The notes: generated by a model from the sequence alone, not told the origin. A stretch of DNA of 64,000 nt from Arthrobacter rhizosphaerae (GCF_023062595.1 NZ_JALLAN010000014.1:1-64000); one strand, 5' to 3'; counted from the stretch's first letter, positions 16,220-24,158 are shown. Program-made: numbers and translations.

Positions 16220-17141
16220 ATCCCCAGAAAATCCCCAGCAGCCGCAGACTCCGCGGCCCGTCACACCAGGCACGCAGGCTTCGTTCGGCACCTATGGCGG
16301 CCGCCCCGTCAGCTTCGTGCGCCGCGGCACACGGCTCCAGGGCCGCCGCCAGCAGGCCTGGGAAGAGCATGCCGACCGTTGGGCGCTGGATGTCCCCCGC
16401 CATATAGCCAACACCTCGGTGCACCCTGATTACGTGTTCGACGCCGAGGAGGAGTTCGGGCGCAAGGCACCGCTGATCGTGGAGATCGGATCAGGCCTCG
16501 GCGATGCCGTGTGCCATGCGGCCGAGGAAAACCCGGGCACCGATTTCCTCGCAGTGGAGGTCTACACCCCTGGTCTGGCCAACACCATCATCAAGATCAA
16601 CAGCCGCAAGCTCAGCAACGTCAGGGTTGTGGAAGCCAATGCTCCCGAGGTGTTGTCCACCATGCTGCCGCCAGGGTCGGTCACCGAGATCTGGGTCTTC
16701 TTCCCCGACCCCTGGCACAAGTCCCGCCACCACAAGCGCCGCCTTATCCAGCCTGAATTCGCCGAGCTCGCGGCAAAGTCCCTCAAACCGGGAGGGCTGT
16801 TGCGCATTGCCACCGACTGGTCCAACTACGCGGTGCACGTCCGTGATGTTATGGCCGGCTCCCCTCATTTCGAGAACCTGCACGACGGCGAGCGCCGCGG
16901 CCCGCAGAGCCCGCTCACCCAGGTGTGGCAATCCGGCGTCGAATCTCTGGTGGGCGGCGCACCGGTCAAAGAAGGCCGCGCCCCGGTGAGTACTGAACAC
17001 ACCGGCCCCAATGAAGGGATCGATGAAACCGGCGGCTGGGCACCCCGGTTCGAAGGCAGGATCCGGACCAGCTTCGAGAACAAAGCGCACGAGGCCGGCC
17101 GGCTGATTTTCGATCTCTGCTACCGGCGGATTGAGCAGTAG
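16212..17141 (+). CDS. trmB: tRNA (guanine-N7-)-methyltransferase TrmB
   Basis: TrmB makes m7G46 in the tRNA variable loop using SAM. The 309-residue protein shows motif I VEIGSGLGDAV near residue 82, LAVEVYTPGLAN near 115 and the diagnostic FFPDPWHKSRHHKRR motif near 165, which binds tRNA. ATG 16212 overlaps the SIP stop by 8 nt and has GGAAG upstream, so this housekeeping gene is probably co-transcribed with iron genes. It is longer than Escherichia coli TrmB because of an N-terminal extension and an insertion near residue 235-265. Confidence 0.95.
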   Translation: MSESPENPQQPQTPRPVTPGTQASFGTYGGRPVSFVRRGTRLQGRRQQAWEEHADRWALDVPRHIANTSVHPDYVFDAEEEFGRKAPLIVEIGSGLGDAVCHAAEENPGTDFLAVEVYTPGLANTIIKINSRKLSNVRVVEANAPEVLSTMLPPGSVTEIWVFFPDPWHKSRHHKRRLIQPEFAELAAKSLKPGGLLRIATDWSNYAVHVRDVMAGSPHFENLHDGERRGPQSPLTQVWQSGVESLVGGAPVKEGRAPVSTEHTGPNEGIDETGGWAPRFEGRIRTSFENKAHEAGRLIFDLCYRRIEQ

Positions 17142-17150
17142 CCGGCTGAC

Positions 17151-17534
17151 CTAGGTGAAGGCAGCTGGGTGGACGCGCTTGTCGTAGGACTCCCGCGCTG
17201 ACATCACGTCTTCGATGTACTCCTCCGCCCAGATGCCCAGCGCAGTCAGCGGCTCGCGCAGCGTCTGGCCAAGGGCGGTCAACTCGTACTCAACACGGGG
17301 CGGCATCTCGTCATAGGCTGTCCGGTCCACGATCCCGTCCCGTTCCAGGTCCCGCAAGGTGTCGGCCAGGACCTTACCGCTGATGCCGTCCACAGCCTGC
17401 CGCAGCTCCCCAAACCTCAACGGACCCTCGCTCAGAGCGATGACGATCATGGCCGTCCACTTGTTTGCGATCTTCGCCAAGGAAGTCCGGGACGGGCATG
17501 TTGCCACCATTACGTTCCAAGCCGGCACAGTCAC
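17151..17534 (-). CDS. HxlR-family winged-helix transcriptional regulator
   Basis: The 127-residue protein fits HxlR regulators: an N-terminal Cys (CPSRTSLAKIANKW), winged helix with LRFGELRQAVDGISGKVLADTLRDLERDGIV, and PPRVEYELTALG. Start GTG 17534 is chosen because AAGGAG is 9 nt upstream; upstream in-frame codons would lie inside the operators. It is divergent from an NTF2-like gene, and the gap contains two inverted repeats that it probably binds. The conserved Cys often senses electrophiles or oxidation in this family; here that is an inference. Confidence 0.92.
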   Translation of the reverse strand: MTVPAWNVMVATCPSRTSLAKIANKWTAMIVIALSEGPLRFGELRQAVDGISGKVLADTLRDLERDGIVDRTAYDEMPPRVEYELTALGQTLREPLTALGIWAEEYIEDVMSARESYDKRVHPAAFT

Positions 17535-17550
17535 TGAATCAAGCTCCTTA

Positions 17551-17584
17551 GTTACGTTGATGTAACAGGTTACCGACTGTAACC
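17551..17584. promoter_or_regulatory. Two tandem GTTAC/GTAAC operators
   Basis: GTTAC-N6-GTAAC (17551-17566) is followed 1 bp later by GGTTAC-N5-GTAACC (17568-17584). Both lie between the divergent HxlR regulator and the NTF2-like gene. The same half-site in two adjacent dyads is what an autoregulatory HxlR operator should look like. Confidence 0.75.
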
Positions 17585-17617
17585 ATAGGCGGGTAAGCCC
17601 AAGCGAAGGAGAACCAG

Positions 17618-18019
17618 ATGACTGACCAGACTCCGGCGGCCGTGACCGCCTCATACTTCGATGCCCTCGGCCGCGGTGACGTACCCGCGGCGATGGCGCT
17701 TCTCAGCCCTGACGTGGTGTGGCACCAGCCGGGTTCCAACCGTTTCTCAGGTGACCACTCGGGGATCGACGGAGTGGGTTCGTTGCTGGGCGGGATGATG
17801 GAGACGAGCCAGGGCACGTTCCAGCTCGCCGTCACCGGACCCGCGATGGTCAATGGCGGGTTCGTGGCGGTTCCGGTTCGGTTCTCCGGCAAGCGTGCAG
17901 ATGTGTCGATGGACATGTCCGGCGTCGATCTCCTCACCGTCCGCAACGGAAAGATCGCCGAAGTGCGTCTGTTCTCAGAGGACGGCCAGGCAGAGGACGC
18001 ATTCTGGGGACAGCCCTAA
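17618..18019 (+). CDS. NTF2-like (SnoaL-type) protein
   Basis: The 133-residue protein has the cone-shaped alpha+beta NTF2/SnoaL pattern: VTASYFDALGRGDVPAAMALLSPDVVWHQPG at the start and an ending of DLLTVRNGKIAEVRLFSED, typical of ketosteroid-isomerase-like or small-molecule-binding proteins. AAGGAG precedes ATG 17618. It is the likely target of the divergent HxlR regulator. The ligand or reaction is unknown. Confidence 0.9.
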   Translation: MTDQTPAAVTASYFDALGRGDVPAAMALLSPDVVWHQPGSNRFSGDHSGIDGVGSLLGGMMETSQGTFQLAVTGPAMVNGGFVAVPVRFSGKRADVSMDMSGVDLLTVRNGKIAEVRLFSEDGQAEDAFWGQP

Positions 18020-18094
18020 ACCATCCATCAGGACAGGGGCCGGCGGCACCCGAGAGTGATGCCGGCCTCTTGTTCCGTCTCACCGTCACACGGT

Positions 18095-18122
18095 CTATGT
18101 TGTAGGGAGACATACAACATAG
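18095..18122. promoter_or_regulatory. 10-bp inverted repeat operator before an NTF2-like gene
   Basis: CTATGTTGTA (18095-18104) and TACAACATAG (18113-18122) form perfect arms around 8 nt, ending 12 nt before the GTG start of the next gene and touching its ribosome site. This is a probable repressor operator. No adjacent gene encodes an obvious matching regulator. Confidence 0.6.
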
Positions 18123-18134
18123 TGAGGATCCAGC

Positions 18135-18524
18135 GTGTTTGTGCATGATTACCTGGCGGCATTGGAAGCTGGCGATGTACAACGAATCCTCACGCTCTTT
18201 ACGGCAGATGCCATCGTGCACTCGCCCCTCTATGGTGAGATGCCGGCGGGGGAGTTCTACCCCGCTCTCTTCGCCGACACTGCCGAATCCAAGCTGACAC
18301 TCAAAACCGTCCTGCACGGAGACCATGAAGGTTCACCGACAGTGGCATTCTGGTTTGACTTCAACTGGACCTTGGCGAATGGCTCCCCCGCACCCTTTTC
18401 CGTGGTGGATATCGCGAAACTGAACTCCGATGGGCTCATCACCGAACTGCACATCATTTATGACACCTCGCCCATCAGAACGCTCTTCGAGCACAGCCAG
18501 CAACAAACGCACCATAAAGATTGA
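18135..18524 (+). CDS. NTF2-like domain protein
   Basis: This 129-residue NTF2-like protein begins FVHDYLAALEAGDVQRILTLFTADAIVHSPLYG and ends with the typical GLITELHIIYDTSPIR strand. It starts on GTG 18135 with GAGGATCC upstream. It shares the fold but little sequence with the preceding NTF2-like protein, so it does not look like a recent duplicate. Function is unknown; the upstream perfect inverted repeat implies dedicated regulation. Confidence 0.85.
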   Translation: MFVHDYLAALEAGDVQRILTLFTADAIVHSPLYGEMPAGEFYPALFADTAESKLTLKTVLHGDHEGSPTVAFWFDFNWTLANGSPAPFSVVDIAKLNSDGLITELHIIYDTSPIRTLFEHSQQQTHHKD

Positions 18525-18550
18525 TGCGGTAACAGAAATGCAATCAAGCC

Positions 18551-18570
18551 CCGTGACCGGCCTCTCACGG
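18551..18570 (+). terminator. Short hairpin after the NTF2-like gene
   Basis: CCGTGA-N8-TCACGG forms a small GC-rich hairpin 27 bp after the upstream stop codon. It lacks a T-tract, so termination is only a possibility. Confidence 0.3.
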
Positions 18571-18606
18571 AATCAACATCACTGAGTCAAGTACGAGGGG
18601 CCGATC

Positions 18607-19425
18607 ATCAAAAAGGAACTCAAAGAGGCGGCAGAAGCGGCCGAAGAAGCGAGCGATTCACGGCCGCTTGAACTGGTGGCGCGCGCCGGGTTCGCTGTCA
18701 GCGGCATCCTCCATTTTCTCGTCGGCGCCATCGCCATCCGTCTGGCAACCGGCGGTGAGGGACAGGCGGACGTGAGCGGAGCCGTCGCTGAGCTTTCAAG
18801 CCCACCCGCAGGCCCGATCCTGCTCTGGAGCTGCTTTGTAGCCTGCGTGGCACTTGCCCTCTGGCAGACGGGCGATGCCGTCTTCCATTTCAACCATCTC
18901 CCCGGCAGGCAGAAGCTCAAGAAGAAACTGAAGGCCGCCGGCCTGGCTGTGACTTTTGTTGCCTTTGCTGTCACCCTCGTCTCCTTCGCACTGGGAGCAC
19001 GACAGGACAATGGGGAGTCCGCGAGCGATCTGACCATTGCTGTGATGAACGTTCCAGGGGGCGTGGTGCTGCTCATCCTGGTAGGTTCGGCAGTGGCCAT
19101 TGCCGGCGTGGTCTACGCCATTCGGGGTTTCCGGCAGTCTTTCGCCAAACATCTCCGGTGGCCCGCTTCCGCCCCGGCCCGCCGCGCCGTGAAGGTTGTG
19201 GGAATCGCCGGCTACGCGGCCAAGGGAGTTGCCCTTGTGCTCGTTGGCCTGCTGATCGTCATCGCGACGGTCCAGGCGCACCCGGAGCAATCCACCGGGT
19301 TGGACGGCGGACTGCGGGCCCTCCGCGAGCAGCCCCTGGGCGTATATGCCCTGGCGGCTGTAGGAGTAGGGCTCGCCTGTTACGGACTGTTCCAGGCGGT
19401 GCGGGCCAGGTTCGGAAAGATGTAG
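18607..19425 (+). CDS. DUF1206 membrane protein with apparent ATC start
   Basis: The protein has three repeats of paired membrane helices typical of DUF1206 (ARAGFAVSGILHFLVG; VTFVAFAVTLVSFALG; VGIAGYAAKGVALVLVG). The first canonical start, GTG 18676, has no ribosome site and cuts off a coding-like stretch KKELKEAAEAAEEASDSRP that precedes the first repeat in the usual DUF1206 manner. That stretch reaches ATC 18607, with GAGGGG about 6-7 nt upstream and a stop codon at 18583. I therefore annotate ATC 18607 as the likely start, giving 272 residues. If wrong, GTG 18676 gives 249. A base error turning ATG into ATC is also possible. Confidence 0.75.
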   Translation: MKKELKEAAEAAEEASDSRPLELVARAGFAVSGILHFLVGAIAIRLATGGEGQADVSGAVAELSSPPAGPILLWSCFVACVALALWQTGDAVFHFNHLPGRQKLKKKLKAAGLAVTFVAFAVTLVSFALGARQDNGESASDLTIAVMNVPGGVVLLILVGSAVAIAGVVYAIRGFRQSFAKHLRWPASAPARRAVKVVGIAGYAAKGVALVLVGLLIVIATVQAHPEQSTGLDGGLRALREQPLGVYALAAVGVGLACYGLFQAVRARFGKM

Positions 19426-19440
19426 CGCGCCACGTCTATG

Positions 19441-20109
19441 TCAAGGGCTACATGGACTGCTTGCCGTCAGCTCCGCATAGAGTTTCCTGACGCGGTGGTG
19501 GATCTCGTCACGGATAATCCTGACAGTCTCCAGCGGCTGGCCGGAGGGGTCTGTCAGGTTCCAATCCTCGTACCGTTTGCCGGGGTAGATTGGGCAGGAG
19601 TCACCGCACCCCATGGTGATGACCACATCGGATGCCCTCACCACGTCGTCGGTGAGGGGTTTGGGATAGATATTGCTGAGATTCAGGCCCATTTCAGCCA
19701 TGGCTTCAATGACGTTGGGATCGAGTGCGCCTGCGGGCAGGGAACCGGCGGAGCGTACCCTGATCCTGCCCTTGGCCTCGACGTTCAGGAGAGCCGCGGC
19801 CAGCTGGGACCGGCCGGAGTTCTGGACGCACACGAACAAGACTTCCGGAACTTCTGATTCCACGGCGCCCTTGGATTTGGCCAGGGCGTTCAGGCGGTCG
19901 GTAGCGAAGTGCTCGGTAGTTGAGGGCAGATACGTGCTGATTTTCGCGGTCCGGGCAAGGGCTGTGTAGGACTCAAAGACGTAGCGCTCGACGGTTTCGG
20001 CGGCAAAGATCCCGGCGAACCTGTCGGCGAGACGGTCGCCTATCCGTTGCAGGACCTCGGTGTTGTCCTGTAGACCCAGAACCGTTTTTTTGAAGGATTC
20101 AGTCATCAT
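19441..20109 (-). CDS. arsC: Arsenate reductase ArsC with N-terminal helical domain
   Basis: This LMW-phosphatase-type arsenate reductase converts As(V) to As(III). Residues ~90-222 contain the P-loop VCVQNSGRSQ (C-x5-R), then MGCGDSCPIYPGKRYEDW, typical of the actinobacterial arsenate reductase class. The first ~80 residues form a separate all-helical domain (three-helix-bundle type), found in some actinobacterial ArsC proteins. Start ATG 20109 or ATG 20106; GGAG spacing favours the second. It is the last gene of the minus-strand unit arsR-arsC fusion, arsC, trxB, arsC. Electrons may come from mycothiol or from thioredoxin. Confidence 0.92.
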   Translation of the reverse strand: MMTESFKKTVLGLQDNTEVLQRIGDRLADRFAGIFAAETVERYVFESYTALARTAKISTYLPSTTEHFATDRLNALAKSKGAVESEVPEVLFVCVQNSGRSQLAAALLNVEAKGRIRVRSAGSLPAGALDPNVIEAMAEMGLNLSNIYPKPLTDDVVRASDVVITMGCGDSCPIYPGKRYEDWNLTDPSGQPLETVRIIRDEIHHRVRKLYAELTASSPCSP

Positions 20110-20139
20110 TGCGCTCCAATACGTCCAGGTGAGGAGAGG

Positions 20140-21129
20140 TCAGGCGTGGGTTGGCTCTTCCACCAGCGCTGTGGCGATGCTGTCCGCATCGTCTAAGGCG
20201 GCGAGGTAACGTTCGGCGTCGAGGGCTGCGGCGCAACCGGTGCCGGCGGCAGTGATGGCCTGGCGGTAGCGGTGGTCCACGGCGTCGCCGCACGCGAACA
20301 CGCCGGAAAGGTTCGTGACGGTGGTGGGCGAATCAACCTTGATGTACCCCTCTGCATCGAGCTCCACCTGCCCGGCCACCAGCTCGGTGCGCGGCAGGTG
20401 CCCGATTGCAACGAAGATGCCCGTCGCGGCCTGCTCACGGGTTTCCCCGGTGCGGGTGTCTCTCAGCGTCACGCCGCTGACCTTGCCGTCGCCATGAATG
20501 GCAGTGACGGCCGAGTTCCACGCGAAACTGATCTTGGGATTGTCCTTTGCCCGCTGGGCCATGATCCGGGACGCACGCAGCTGGTCTTTGCGGACGACGA
20601 CGGTCACGGACTTTCCGAAGCGGGTCAGGAAGGTGGCTTCCTCCATGGCAGAGTCCCCACCGCCGACCACAATGATGTCCTGGTCACGGAAGAAGAAGCC
20701 GTCGCAGGTGGCGCACCAGGAGACGCCGTGCCCGCTGAACTTCTTCTCCTCCTCCAGGCCCAGCTCCTTGTAGGCGGAGCCGGTGGCGAGGATGACGGCG
20801 GGCGCCTCATGATTCTCGCCGGCGCCGGTGACCACGCGCTTAAGGTGGCCAGTCAGCGTTACTTCGGTGACGTCGTCGAACACCACCTGCGCGCCGAACC
20901 GTTCAGCCTGCTGTTGCAGCCCGTCCATGAGCTCCGGCCCCTGGATACCGCCGGGAAAGCCCGGGAAGTTCTCGACGTCGGTGGTGTTCATCAGGGCACC
21001 CCCGGCGGTGACGGACCCGGCCAGCACCAAGGGCTTCAGCCCGGCCCGTGCAGCGTAGATTGCGGCCGTGTAGCCGGCAGGGCCGGAGCCGATGATGATC
21101 AGCTGTTCGGTGCTCGTGATGTCACTCAT
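20140..21129 (-). CDS. trxB: Thioredoxin reductase
   Basis: The 329-residue flavoprotein transfers electrons from NADPH to thioredoxin. It has the FAD-binding IIIGSGPAGYTAAIYAARAG near residue 12, redox-active CATC near 144, NADPH-binding VVGGGDSAMEEA near 160 and the C-terminal GVFACGDAVDHRYRQAITAAGTG near 283. Lying between two arsenate reductase genes in the same orientation, it probably supplies reducing power for arsenate detoxification and may be a second, locus-specific copy next to the housekeeping enzyme. No thioredoxin gene is nearby. Confidence 0.95.
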   Translation of the reverse strand: MSDITSTEQLIIIGSGPAGYTAAIYAARAGLKPLVLAGSVTAGGALMNTTDVENFPGFPGGIQGPELMDGLQQQAERFGAQVVFDDVTEVTLTGHLKRVVTGAGENHEAPAVILATGSAYKELGLEEEKKFSGHGVSWCATCDGFFFRDQDIIVVGGGDSAMEEATFLTRFGKSVTVVVRKDQLRASRIMAQRAKDNPKISFAWNSAVTAIHGDGKVSGVTLRDTRTGETREQAATGIFVAIGHLPRTELVAGQVELDAEGYIKVDSPTTVTNLSGVFACGDAVDHRYRQAITAAGTGCAAALDAERYLAALDDADSIATALVEEPTHA

Positions 21130-21166
21130 GGAAAGACTCCTGCTCGAAACGGTTACTTGACGGCGG

Positions 21167-21589
21167 TTATTTCGCCGAAGGAACGAGCGACTCGATCAGG
21201 TTCTCGATACGGCCCTTGATCTCGTCGCGGATGGGACGGACGGAATCGACGCCCTTGCCGGCGGGGTCCTCCAGGACCCAGTCCTCGTAGCGCTTCCCCG
21301 GGAAGTAGGGGCATTCATCGCCGCAGCCCATGGTGATCACGACGTCGGATTCCTTGACGGCCTCGGTGGTGAGGACCTTGGGGGTCTCCTTTGACATGTC
21401 GATGCCGAGCTCGGCCATGGCCTCGACGGCGGCAGGATTGATCTTCTCGGCGGGCTGGGAACCCGCTGAGCGGACTTCGATGTCGCCCTTGCCCAAGGTA
21501 GTGAGGAAGGCAGCGGCCATCTGCGAGCGGCCGGCGTTGTGGACGCAGACGAACAGGACGGACGGCTTCTTGGTTGTTTCGGTGGTCAT
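21167..21589 (-). CDS. arsC: Arsenate reductase ArsC, LMW-phosphatase type
   Basis: The 140-residue enzyme has P-loop VCVHNAGRSQ at about residues 13-22 and the MGCGDECPYFPGKRYEDW motif near 90. It is the single-domain version of the C-terminal part of the product of 19441-20109, and the two are clearly homologous. ATG 21589 follows a purine-rich stretch. Its place directly upstream of trxB suggests co-transcription. Confidence 0.95.
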   Translation of the reverse strand: MTTETTKKPSVLFVCVHNAGRSQMAAAFLTTLGKGDIEVRSAGSQPAEKINPAAVEAMAELGIDMSKETPKVLTTEAVKESDVVITMGCGDECPYFPGKRYEDWVLEDPAGKGVDSVRPIRDEIKGRIENLIESLVPSAK

Positions 21590-21627
21590 CGTGTTTCTCC
21601 TGGTTGATGGGAATTTACGGCCGGAAG

Positions 21628-22302
21628 TCAGGCGGCGTGAACGCGCGGAGCCAGATCGCCAATCCGGTGGGCGATCTCCTGGAAGGCAAGCTCAAACGCC
21701 TCAGACGTCCCTTGACGTACGGGATCCGGGACTGACCAGTGGACGCCCCCGAGTCCGCTCAGCTCTTCATGGGCGTTGTCGCAGACAGTGACGACAAAGT
21801 CACCATCGCCCGCCAGCGGGTCAAGGCGGCGCGGTGCCGTATCCGGAAGGCTGAGACCGTGGCGCCGGGCAACGTCAATGGCACCGCGTGCAATGTGATC
21901 GGCGGGATGTGTTCCCGCCGACGTTGACGGGATTTCACTCATCTGCTGCCAGAGTGCTGTGGCCAGTTGGGACCGGGCACTGTTTCGTGTGCAGACGAAG
22001 ACCACGCGCCGGGCTCCGTGCTCGATCCCTGGAACCAGGCCCTCGAGAGCGCCGGGGGTGAGCCGGATATAGCTACGCCGTCTGTCCGCCTCTGAGCGGC
22101 GCCGGGTCACCAGCGAGGCTTCCTCGAGCGTTCTCAGATGATGGGACAGGAGGTTCGAAGGCATCCCCAACTCCGCCTGCAGCTCGGTAGGAGAAAGGTC
22201 CCCAAGGGTCAGGAGATCCACGATGCGCAGACGCGCCGCATCGGCGAGTGCTGCATGTTTAGCTACCCGCTGGCGAAACTCGGTCATTACGTCAATAGTC
22301 AT
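21628..22302 (-). CDS. ArsR-type regulator fused to an LMW-phosphatase/ArsC domain
   Basis: The 224-residue protein joins two domains. Residues ~1-90 form an ArsR winged helix (AALADAARLRIVDLLTLGDLSPTELQAELGMPSNLLSHHLRTLEEASLV). Residues ~98-224 form an LMW-phosphatase domain with P-loop VCTRNSARSQ and a VTVCDNAHEEL motif. The second domain lacks the MGCGD-C-P form of the neighbouring ArsC proteins. ATG 22302 is chosen so that the divergent operator region remains outside the gene. The fusion probably represses the arsenic genes; the phosphatase-like half may sense or process arsenate. Confidence 0.9.
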   Translation of the reverse strand: MTIDVMTEFRQRVAKHAALADAARLRIVDLLTLGDLSPTELQAELGMPSNLLSHHLRTLEEASLVTRRRSEADRRRSYIRLTPGALEGLVPGIEHGARRVVFVCTRNSARSQLATALWQQMSEIPSTSAGTHPADHIARGAIDVARRHGLSLPDTAPRRLDPLAGDGDFVVTVCDNAHEELSGLGGVHWSVPDPVRQGTSEAFELAFQEIAHRIGDLAPRVHAA

Positions 22303-22312
22303 TGCCTCAAGT

Positions 22313-22338
22313 TTGACTGAGATAATTCTTTCGGTCAA
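22313..22338. promoter_or_regulatory. Inverted repeat between arsR fusion and aquaporin
   Basis: TTGACTGA and, in inverted orientation, TTGACCGA flank 10 bp in the 45-bp gap between the divergent ArsR-ArsC fusion and the aquaporin gene. This is the probable ArsR operator and would cover both promoters. Confidence 0.6.
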
Positions 22339-22347
22339 GCTGGTTCC

Positions 22348-23088
22348 ATGAATTCTCCCCAGCCACCTCTATGGCGGCGTGCCATCGCTGAACTTCTCGG
22401 TACCGGCCTTCTTGTGACTGTCGTCGTCGGCTCCGGGATCGCTGCCGAACAGCTCTCGCCGGGCAATATCGGCCTGCAGTTGCTCGAGAACAGCACCGCC
22501 ACCGTCTTCGGCCTGACAGTTCTGATCCTGATATTCGGGCCGGTCAGTGGAGCGCACTTCAACCCCGTGGTCTCCCTCGCGGACTGGGTTCTTGGACGGC
22601 GGAGCGGCTCGGGGCTGAGCCTGCCCGAGGTGGGCGCCTACGTGGTGGCCCAGACCGTGGGTGCAATCGGTGGAAGCGTTTTGGCCAACGCGATGTTCGA
22701 CGTCGGGACCTCAATTTCCACGAAGGAACGTCTCACCTCTGGGCATCTCCTGAGTGAGGTCGTAGCGACCGCCGGACTGATCCTGCTGATCTTCGCCTTG
22801 GCCCGAACCTCGCGCGGCGTCCTCGCCGCCCCGGCCGTCGGCGCTTACATCGGGGCCGCCTACTGGTTCACCTCTTCGACAGCGTTTGCCAACCCGGCCG
22901 TGACGGTCGGACGCATGTTCAGTGACACGTTCGCGGGGATCGTACCCGGTTCCGTGCCCGGCTTCGTCCTGGCACAGTTGGTGGGCGCGGCAGCAGGGAT
23001 GGGTCTTCTCCTGGTCCTCTTCCCCACTGCGGGCCGCTCCGCCGATGATGTTGTCATCCCCCACCGCGCGGAGGCCACGGGGTCCTGA
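22348..23088 (+). CDS. Aquaporin/aquaglyceroporin of the arsenic locus (AqpS-like)
   Basis: The 246-residue MIP-family channel has six membrane helices and both pore loops, with NPV (HFNPVVS, near residue 73) and NPA (FANPAVTVGR, near 183). The first motif deviates from NPA. It is divergent from the arsR-arsC fusion across a shared operator. In Sinorhizobium meliloti an aquaglyceroporin (AqpS) replaces the ArsB pump: ArsC makes arsenite, which leaves through the channel. No ArsB or Acr3 gene is present here, so the same logic probably applies. Confidence 0.93.
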   Translation: MNSPQPPLWRRAIAELLGTGLLVTVVVGSGIAAEQLSPGNIGLQLLENSTATVFGLTVLILIFGPVSGAHFNPVVSLADWVLGRRSGSGLSLPEVGAYVVAQTVGAIGGSVLANAMFDVGTSISTKERLTSGHLLSEVVATAGLILLIFALARTSRGVLAAPAVGAYIGAAYWFTSSTAFANPAVTVGRMFSDTFAGIVPGSVPGFVLAQLVGAAAGMGLLLVLFPTAGRSADDVVIPHRAEATGS

Positions 23089-23153
23089 CGGGCGATCTCT
23101 GCATAGGCGGTCTCCTCCCGGGGTCCGGCACTCTTCACTACTACACTGGCGGG

Positions 23154-23642
23154 ATGCCACAAGTACGCGCGGAGCGGTTCATCAACCTTGATCCGGAAAC
23201 AGCCTTTGCTTTCTCACAGACCACGGGAGAATTCCGATTGAAGTGGGACCCGTTCATTTCCGCCCAGGGCTGGCTTGATGGGGCCAAAGCTGCTGGCAAG
23301 GGAGTGCGGACACGGACGGTTTCCCGGATGGGTCTGGTGATGGTGAGCGAATACGTCTCCTTCGTCCCGCCCCGGAACGTCGGCATGACCATGGTCTCCG
23401 GGCCGTGGTTCTTTGAGAACTTCGGCGGCGGTTGGCGTTTCACGGCCGACGACGGCGGCACGCGCGCCGTGTGGAAATACACCTTCTCCTGCCGCCCCCG
23501 CTGGCTGAAGCCCATCGCTGAGAAGATAGGCAACTGGCTCCTGGCCCGCGAGATCGAACAGCGTATTGACGCGTTTGCACGCGCCTGCGAAGACCCTGCG
23601 CTCGTTGCCGAGTTCCGCCGCACCCACCCGGAACCCGTGTAG
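23154..23642 (+). CDS. SRPBCC-family (polyketide cyclase/START-like) protein
   Basis: The 162-residue protein fits the SRPBCC ligand-binding helix-grip fold: an opening RAERFINLDPETAFAFSQ strand-helix, a central beta region ending in FENFGGGWRFTADDGGTRAVWKYTFSC, and a long C-terminal helix (LLAREIEQRIDAFARACE). It likely binds a hydrophobic ligand. It lies downstream of the aquaporin in the same orientation, 65 bp away, but nothing links it to arsenic. Confidence 0.85.
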   Translation: MPQVRAERFINLDPETAFAFSQTTGEFRLKWDPFISAQGWLDGAKAAGKGVRTRTVSRMGLVMVSEYVSFVPPRNVGMTMVSGPWFFENFGGGWRFTADDGGTRAVWKYTFSCRPRWLKPIAEKIGNWLLAREIEQRIDAFARACEDPALVAEFRRTHPEPV

Positions 23643-23669
23643 GCCGGCTTAGCCACTGATGGCGTTGCA

Positions 23670-24158
23670 CTAGCGCGTGATTGTGAGTGTCTCCACCGGT
23701 ATCGCACACGAGGCGCGCATAAAGTTCGTAGTTCCTGCACGGTTGTTCCTGCCGGTGTCATCGCACCAGTCGATATTGTGCGGCATTGCGGTCACGGCCG
23801 CTTCCCCAACTGCCACTTCGGGAGGGACAGTAAAGGTATAGGTGAATTCCCCGGAATTAGTCATTGGAACGATTGTGTTGAAGACTTCAGCGCCGCTGTT
23901 ATCCGTAATGCTCACTCTGATTTGGGCGTTCGCACCGTATCTGGGGTTACAGTCCGCCGGCGGTGCAGCGACTGTCACCATTTCGCCAGGTCTGGCGCTT
24001 GTCGGACTCACTGAATAGGCAGGCGGTAGACAAGGCGGCTCACCGCCCAAGGATGAGGAGCAGGCGACTGCGGACGCTCCCAAAGCAGCACCAAACATCA
24101 CAGCGAAGAGCAATCGCGACGGGTTCACTTGCGCGGGAAAACTGCGAGGGAGCTTCAT
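23670..24158 (-). CDS. Hypothetical lipoprotein
   Basis: The 162-residue product has a basic N-terminus, a hydrophobic core and a lipobox (GASAVAC, Cys near residue 33), followed by a secreted beta-rich domain. The domain begins SVSPTSARPGEMVTV, typical of Ig-like or bacterial surface beta-sandwich domains, and contains several Cys that may form disulfides outside the cell. Function unknown. Confidence 0.8.
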   Translation of the reverse strand: MKLPRSFPAQVNPSRLLFAVMFGAALGASAVACSSSLGGEPPCLPPAYSVSPTSARPGEMVTVAAPPADCNPRYGANAQIRVSITDNSGAEVFNTIVPMTNSGEFTYTFTVPPEVAVGEAAVTAMPHNIDWCDDTGRNNRAGTTNFMRASCAIPVETLTITR

